The notes under the pieces are model-generated. The model did not search any database. It was not told the origin of the DNA and worked only from the letters and a program-made list of their open reading frames with translations. DNA of 64,000 nucleotides from Metallyticus violacea. Taxonomy: Eukaryota; Arthropoda; Insecta; Mantodea; Metallyticidae. Of this stretch, positions 58,564 to 64,000 are shown in pieces. The stretch covers positions 74,271,001-74,335,000 of the forward strand of contig CM060831.1 of NCBI GenBank assembly GCA_030762175.1, given 5' to 3'. Positions within the stretch are counted from its first letter, which is position 1, and every line of letters starts with the position of its first letter. The position numbers and the translations under genes are program-made.

Positions 58564-60019
58564 AGAATGAAAGGTTATAAATCTATTAGATATATGAGTA
58601 AAAAGGAATTTTAAGTGGCAAACACGAACATTAAAGTTACATTAATAGTATAGCATACAGATGGAACATTCGTAAGTTGATAGCAGTTTATCTATTTCTT
58701 TAATTTTTATTTAGTTTCAATCGGTTACATATGGTTATGTTAGCGTAAACTCTTAAAAAATGTAAGACTAAAATTATTGAAATCTACCATATAGTGGATA
58801 GTTTTGTGTGCCAATGAAGTGTTCATTTTGTATTTTTAATTTTAAGAAAGCGTCAACATATGCTACTAAATAGGACTGTGAAACATGTGGACTTTTGTCA
58901 TATTTTAATTCAGTTTCCCCAAAATCGTCTACATGTGAGTATATTAAACTATTTGATCTCCGGGCACAGATAACACTGTGACACTATATATCTCAAATGT
59001 TACATTTTAAAACCAAAAATAATGCTAATATTGGGAAAGAGTCACGTTTAGGTTGCCAAAAAATTGAAATCAGTTGCGAATTTTGTAATTAATGAATTAC
59101 CTATTTGAATTCAAAAGTTTTATTTCTTTTTATAATTTATTTCTAGACATTATGTTCATTCTAGTCATTATATTTGGTTAATTTATCACATTTTGAGTGG
59201 TATTTGATAAGAATCCAATGTACCACAGTGCTCGTTCTTTCAGTCGTAGTAATACATAGCTTCAGTTAAAAATATCGAACCATTTGGAACGCGATTCACT
59301 TGCGAAACTGCAAGGCATAGCTATTAAAGATAAGGTGACATGTGTATACCTAAGTTAAAGAAAGTATATAAGAGAAGAGGAGGGAAAAGAATGAAGGCAA
59401 ATAGAAAAAAGAACAAAGAAAAAACACAAGATAGAAAGTAAATCTTAAGGTTACCTTTCTCCCGGCACTACTATGGACTTCCAGGGTACATTCTCAAGTG
59501 AAAACATGGAATGTTTTGGTGAATGACCAATAAGAGATGAGGTGGCCATCGATTTCAAGCACTAGCAGAAACACAGCATAGGCACTCAAGACTAAAGACG
59601 GTGAATGGATTTTCTCCTGGACAATTGAAATTCTCTTGTCGGTGCCAGAAATGAAATATGAGATATTATCTTAAAGAGTTTCAGCAGACAGTCTACTGCA
59701 AGATAGAGAAAGCATAGCTTTCATTATTATAAGGCGGAAAGAAAAACAAAGAATGAACAGGATAAAATTGTGTTTCAAATTCCTTAATGCCAGTTATTTT
59801 TTTTCGGAAATATACATAAGGATACAATCAGAGAGAGATAGATCTCAAAAAGAGGATTTTTTTTTTTTTGTTACACAACATACGTTCTCTGACGCGTCGT
59901 TTGAAAGTTCTGAGCTCCTATTGTTAATGTTGGCTCATGTTTGAACCACGTGACGTTACCTTGTCCTCACCTTGTGTGCGTAGTCGATGCGTGTGCATTT
60001 TTTTTCCTTGAAAGGTGTT
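58564..60019. other. Unassigned AT-rich stretch
   Basis: A purine-rich patch lies at 59360-59440. No feature supported. Confidence 0.5.
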
Positions 60020-60285
60020 CAATACCCGTTTTTACTACTGAGCCACCACATGCGGTGGACACTGATAATATGAAATGAAATAATAAATTGGGGAAAGATT
60101 TTCTTTAAAGGAAGGAAGCGTTCCAGGCCTAAGTTTAGGGTACCTCCCCGGCATTTGCCATTTATGAGTACTGCGTAAAACCCGAAAAAAAAACTCAGTC
60201 AAGGAGGAAGGTCCTGGCGGGATTCGAACCCCAAACCTCCCGCTCACGAGTCCGTACCTTAACGACCTCCGCCACCCGAGGCGGT
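60020..60285 (-). mobile_element. tRNA-derived SINE, family S1, copy 3
   Basis: Same family as 74-355 and 48991-49271: box A GTGGCGGAGGTCGTTAAGGT on the minus strand (variant), box B GGTTCGAATCC (60229-60219), and the shared body to the left. No clear target duplication. An open minus frame crossing it is incidental. Confidence 0.9.
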
Positions 60286-60500
60286 TGCGCCTACAATTGA
60301 ATGCTATCTCCATATCTATATTATCCTGAGTTGACACGAACTGACTGGGTCAATATTCGCTGCTTTTAATCAAATGCGACACATGCCTGAAATGTTAGCC
60401 CGAGTCCGTCAGGCATTGCTGCGACAATGTAACAAATGTAATTAATTCAGGGTAGACACTTTGAACACCTTGTCGTCTGTCTCAAGATTCCCTGCAGAAT

Positions 60501-60531
<31 letters not shown>

Positions 60532-60939
60532 CAACAACATGTCATAAATGTTGTTAAATGTCTATAACATCTGTATATCCTATAATGATATACGTTTTCT
60601 AAACGACGCATCTAATTTTTTTCGAAAAGCTTACGAAAGTTTCCATATGACATTTCTTTTGTAGTTCTCATTCTCCTTAACTAAAACAGCTATTTCACAC
60701 TGTTTCTTTCTGGCTTATAATTAAGTAGTGGTACAGATTAAAAAAAAATTATCGGATTACGCTCTAATCGCTTTCTCATCTGCTCTTCTGGTAAAAAGAA
60801 AATATAATTCAAGCGCAGTTTCTACTGCACCTCCTACGGAGGGATCTAAGCAGACGGTGTAATAGCGCGTTTTATACTTGTTTTCATTTAGTCTGTGACA
60901 TTATTCGTTTTGTATATTTTTTCCTGACCGACTCCTTGG
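60286..60939. other. Unassigned stretch with microsatellite
   Basis: Contains the (AAT)n(AAC)n run at 60499-60538. Nothing else recognised. Confidence 0.5.
60499..60538. repeat. Compound microsatellite (AAT)n(AAC)n
   Basis: About nine AAT units are followed by four to five AAC units. Confidence 0.95.
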
Positions 60940-61180
60940 ACTAGTGGTTAACGTTGCTGACTGCTGTCTGGAGATCCCGGAGATTGGAACGTTAGAAAGA
61001 TCTGGAATGGGGTTCACCTTGCCTAATGAGAACAATTGGGAAGCTGCCTGTAGCGACCTCTGATAAAACCGCGGCATGATGTCAACAGATAGAATTCAGT
61101 GTGCTAATCTCATGCTCTCCTGCAATACTGTCCTCTATCAGTGATGTCGCAAGACGGAAATGGAGGACGCGGCGTTCACT
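60940..61180 (+). mobile_element. Decayed tRNA-derived SINE (family S5)
   Basis: TTGGACTAGTGGTTAACGTT resembles a box A arm, and CTGGAGATCCCGGAGATTGG sits where a box B would be, though badly mutated. The following 150 bp are GC-richer than their surroundings and end near 61180. No target duplication or second copy here. Confidence 0.4.
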
Positions 61181-62579
61181 GTGGTAGTGGTTTGATTATT
61201 TTTTTTATTTTTCTTTAGCTTCTATTTTTTAACGTGTATGTTGATACAAGATGTTCTATAAACAATGAAAGAAAATCTACAATGAACCGAAAATCACCTA
61301 ACAAATATACCTGGTGGCAGCTGTAACGATAAAATAATTCTGTTGGAGGCAAAAGAAGCCTTCAAAATTCTTTTAGGCTTTTAAATATGTCTTTCTCGTC
61401 CAGCTTTCAACCTAACACATGCTGTTTAAATTAGAAAAGCAAACATCTGTGAACACTCTTTAATATAATTATATTTACATTCATATCGTTCTTTCTAACG
61501 CCAAAGCTGATGTTTCTAAAATCGACTAAGCATCTGAAGGTGAATCACACTGAAAATTTCCCGGGTCGAGGCCGGACAGAACAAGGGCTTTATCCCTCCA
61601 CTCTGTTGAGTGATGAAGGAATAATCCCTGCATAGCGTATAATGCCAGTATCGTGTTGGAGCGATGGTACAGAACAAGTTGAGCGAGGGTTTTATCACAA
61701 AACCCTCACTTGCGCATGGGATATCCAACCAACAACAGCAGCAGTAGCAAACAATTCTCTAAGGTTTACTCAGTACAAACACCGCATTGCTGTCGTGCTC
61801 CCTCAGGGAAACTTTACAACGAAGCCCCAAAAGTTGTTGCCCCCGGAATAAATCCTGGGTTTAGTTTCCCGGAATCATGCTTGGGTACCATCCACATCGA
61901 GAGCTTCGTGGGCCCGTAGGATAACGCGACTGTTTCCATTTCAAAATGTAATTTAATCTTATTCTGTGATTATTAAATGCGGTATTAAAGTTTTAGAACG
62001 GAGGTAAAAAGCTATGCATATAATTACGTCACTTGTTGATCTTTTTTTAATTTTAGTTTCCCTTACATGATTACTCTATCATTAATAAACATTAAATGCA
62101 ATTGCTAATAATGAAATTTCAATTGCATTAGAAATGCATAACACGGCTCGCTATTTAAAAAGCAATACATCCATTTATACACTGTGCTTATTTTTTTTAA
62201 AATGCTTGGATAAATATATTTTTAGTACACATAAACGAACCGATAATACAGTCATTGTGCGAGCTATGACTTAATGTTCAAACCGTTTAAATCAATATTC
62301 CCATTCCTTTTTAACAGTTACAGAGCGATCCAATAAACTAAAAACCAATTTGCGAAGTTTTCCACTGGGCTTTGCACACCAGCCGTTGACTGGAACAAGT
62401 TCTCGCTTAATTCTAACTGACAGCTACGCTTATGCCATAAATTAAAACTGATACTACAGTGGAAGAAATACAAAATCTTTATTTTTAAGAGTAACCTTTA
62501 ATATGAGTGAGAAATGGAACAAGCACTTATTTATTATTAAATATAAAGCACGAGGTTAAATAAATGAGTTACTGCGTGT
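61181..62579. other. Unassigned stretch with a GC-richer patch
   Basis: At 61550-61925 a GC-richer patch repeats a loose motif (ACAGAACAAG at 61578 and 61669). It may be an unidentified repeat. No gene supported. Confidence 0.4.
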
Positions 62580-63420
62580 TCTAACTCGCGTTCCAGATAT
62601 ACCAGTAGATACACCAGAGAGGATATACAATGCCATGGCTAAGTCTATTCTATTATATGTAAATGAAATATGCGGATGGGGGAGAACTGAACGTGTGAAT
62701 AAAAGTCAAGAAGATATTTGGAAAAGGGTTCTCGGGCTCTCCAAAGCAAATTAAACTGTCGGGTCTTGAGGGAGATATGAAGATATGATTAACAGCAAAG
62801 AAAAGACGGTGCAGTATTGGCTTAGGCTAATGCAGGAATATTAGTCTGCACTTCGCCTGCTAGATGCTTTAGACACCACATACAAAATATAACAGCAACG
62901 TTTTGAGTGGCAGAGATGGAAAGAGGACACAGAGGATTTAGCCTGGGTTCAATATGACAACGCGGCAATGAAAATATTAACAATATATGAAACATGGTTA
63001 AAACAAGGCTAGAGGTTATCAGCAGGCAGGAAATCGAGGCAGAACGTAACACGAAAGTTTCCTTGAGCCTATAAAATGAAATTAAACTAATCTGAGGGTG
63101 AGGTTAGGGAGAAAGACGAGATCAAAAATTGACTGATTTAGACTGCCGAGCTGGAAGACTCAAAAAAATAACGAATAGTTCTGGTAGGAAAATCTGTCAA
63201 TCTTGTGAAGGAAATGAGGAATGGGTCATATTTTAGCAGAATAAATCCATTGGGAAAATATGAGAAACGCGCTGCTTCCAATACATTTTTTTAAAGAAAA
63301 TAGAGGTCGATTGGCTTGCTGGGATCTGTTTCCGAACCACGCTAATGGTTGAAAATGGGCATTTTCCTGGCCAAAGTGCGCGAAGCTAGTAGCCATTTAT
63401 TTGCTGGTTAGAACTCAATA
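62580..63420 (+). pseudogene. Non-LTR retrotransposon ORF2 C-terminal relic (family L1b)
   Basis: Plus-strand text with stops: YNAMAKSILLYVNEICGWG (an ILYG.E.WGW-type block after the RT domain), EDIWKRVLGLSKAN, EKTVQYWLRLMQ, then TDLDCRAGRLKKITN and the terminal Cys motif KICQSCEGNEEW at about 63195-63230. The layout parallels the relic at 6725-7300 and marks the 3' end of a LINE ORF2. 5'-truncated, frameshifted and inactive. Confidence 0.75.
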
Positions 63421-64000
63421 ACAGTATAATTATAGATAGTATGTAACACGTTTCAATTCATATATATGTAAATTCCATTATTCGTGTTTTAAATATGTTT
63501 AAAATATTTATTATTATTAATAATGTTTTTATTTTTTATTATTATTTTTTCCTATTTCAAAATGTGTATCATACTTAAGCATCTATGGTATACGATTCAT
63601 GTGTAAAATATATTTGTAATATGTATATAGAATTTTATAACAATAAGGTACATCTACCTCTACTAACTGGGTTGATCTGATAGGGGTGAAATCATTATAG
63701 TTGTTACCAGTGACAAGCTTTGTTCTGTATTTAATTGCAAATTGAATTGTGGCTTATATCAAAAGTACAACGAACACTCCCGTTTCGTTTATCTAGTTTT
63801 AAGTGGATGTAAGTAAATTATCTCCCATTGCAAAGAAAAATAATTTGGATTCTTTTTGTCTAACCAATTTCGTAATAAATTTAGATTATATAAAATTTAT
63901 ATAAGGACATATCTATCAGTTAAAACGCATAATTTAGAAATATATATTAAAAAAAAAGAATAAGGATGGTCTATTCCCCTTATTACTCGACCTAAATATA
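63421..64000. other. AT-rich LINE 3' flank and unassigned end
   Basis: Probably includes the LINE 3' UTR. No other feature. Confidence 0.45.

Noticed and set aside
1..64000. CRISPR arrays, operons, prophage or plasmid functions
   Set aside because: No regularly spaced repeats or prokaryotic gene organisation; Pol III SINEs and mariners mark this as a eukaryotic nuclear sequence.

Overview
This is an AT-rich eukaryotic nuclear window with no recognisable complete host gene. The mobile-element content points to an arthropod, most likely an insect with a large, repeat-heavy genome: several mariner/IS630-type elements, tRNA-derived SINEs with box A/box B heads, decayed non-LTR retrotransposons, and Penelope-like terminal repeats. 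The order cannot be fixed from the sequence alone. The long stretches between elements look like old intergenic or intronic DNA: open frames are short, stop-rich and AT-biased.

Layout. At 74-355 lies a SINE (family S1) with a perfect 12-bp target duplication, and at 1.3-1.46 kb a fragment carrying a conserved terminal hairpin. Between 2.6 and 3.96 kb an old mariner transposase (minus) is split by a younger 592-bp mariner deletion derivative, a nested insertion. A non-LTR retrotransposon 3' end lies at 6.7-7.3 kb. A 24-codon, GC3-rich island ending in TAA at 8354-8425 is the only candidate host exon. A second deletion derivative of the 592-bp family occupies 10141-10959. A nearly full-length dead mariner with both TIRs and TA duplications spans 13917-15088. 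SINEs of family S2 (tRNA-Gly-like) lie at 16.2, 17.9 and 30.6 kb, and decayed reverse transcriptase fragments at 20.1-20.8 and 43.25-43.6 kb. A 1.0-kb Harbinger-like element with TAA duplications lies at 27044-28045, a 152-bp recent tandem duplication at 31.9-32.2 kb, and a TA-flanked MITE at 32974-33500. A 5' mariner fragment at 34.8-35.4 kb is followed by one copy of an unnamed 1-kb repeat, whose second, inverted copy is at 55.5-56.4 kb. Two more mariner deletion relics lie at 39274-39899 and 57.69-58.56 kb.

The most unusual locus is 44.07-46.23 kb: a GC-rich, gag-only retroelement with CCHC zinc knuckles. Its 3' end carries a covarying hairpin with a hammerhead-like core. Upstream of it, head-to-head, is a 200-bp mini-copy made of just its 5' and 3' ends. 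The last 15 kb adds a TTAA-flanked MITE, a 20-bp perfect hairpin, two more SINEs and a second fragment of the 6.7-kb type of non-LTR element.

None of the coding relics appears intact, so they do not form a working system together. Their relations are evolutionary: nesting, parallel internal deletions, and non-autonomous elements that would have depended on enzymes encoded elsewhere.
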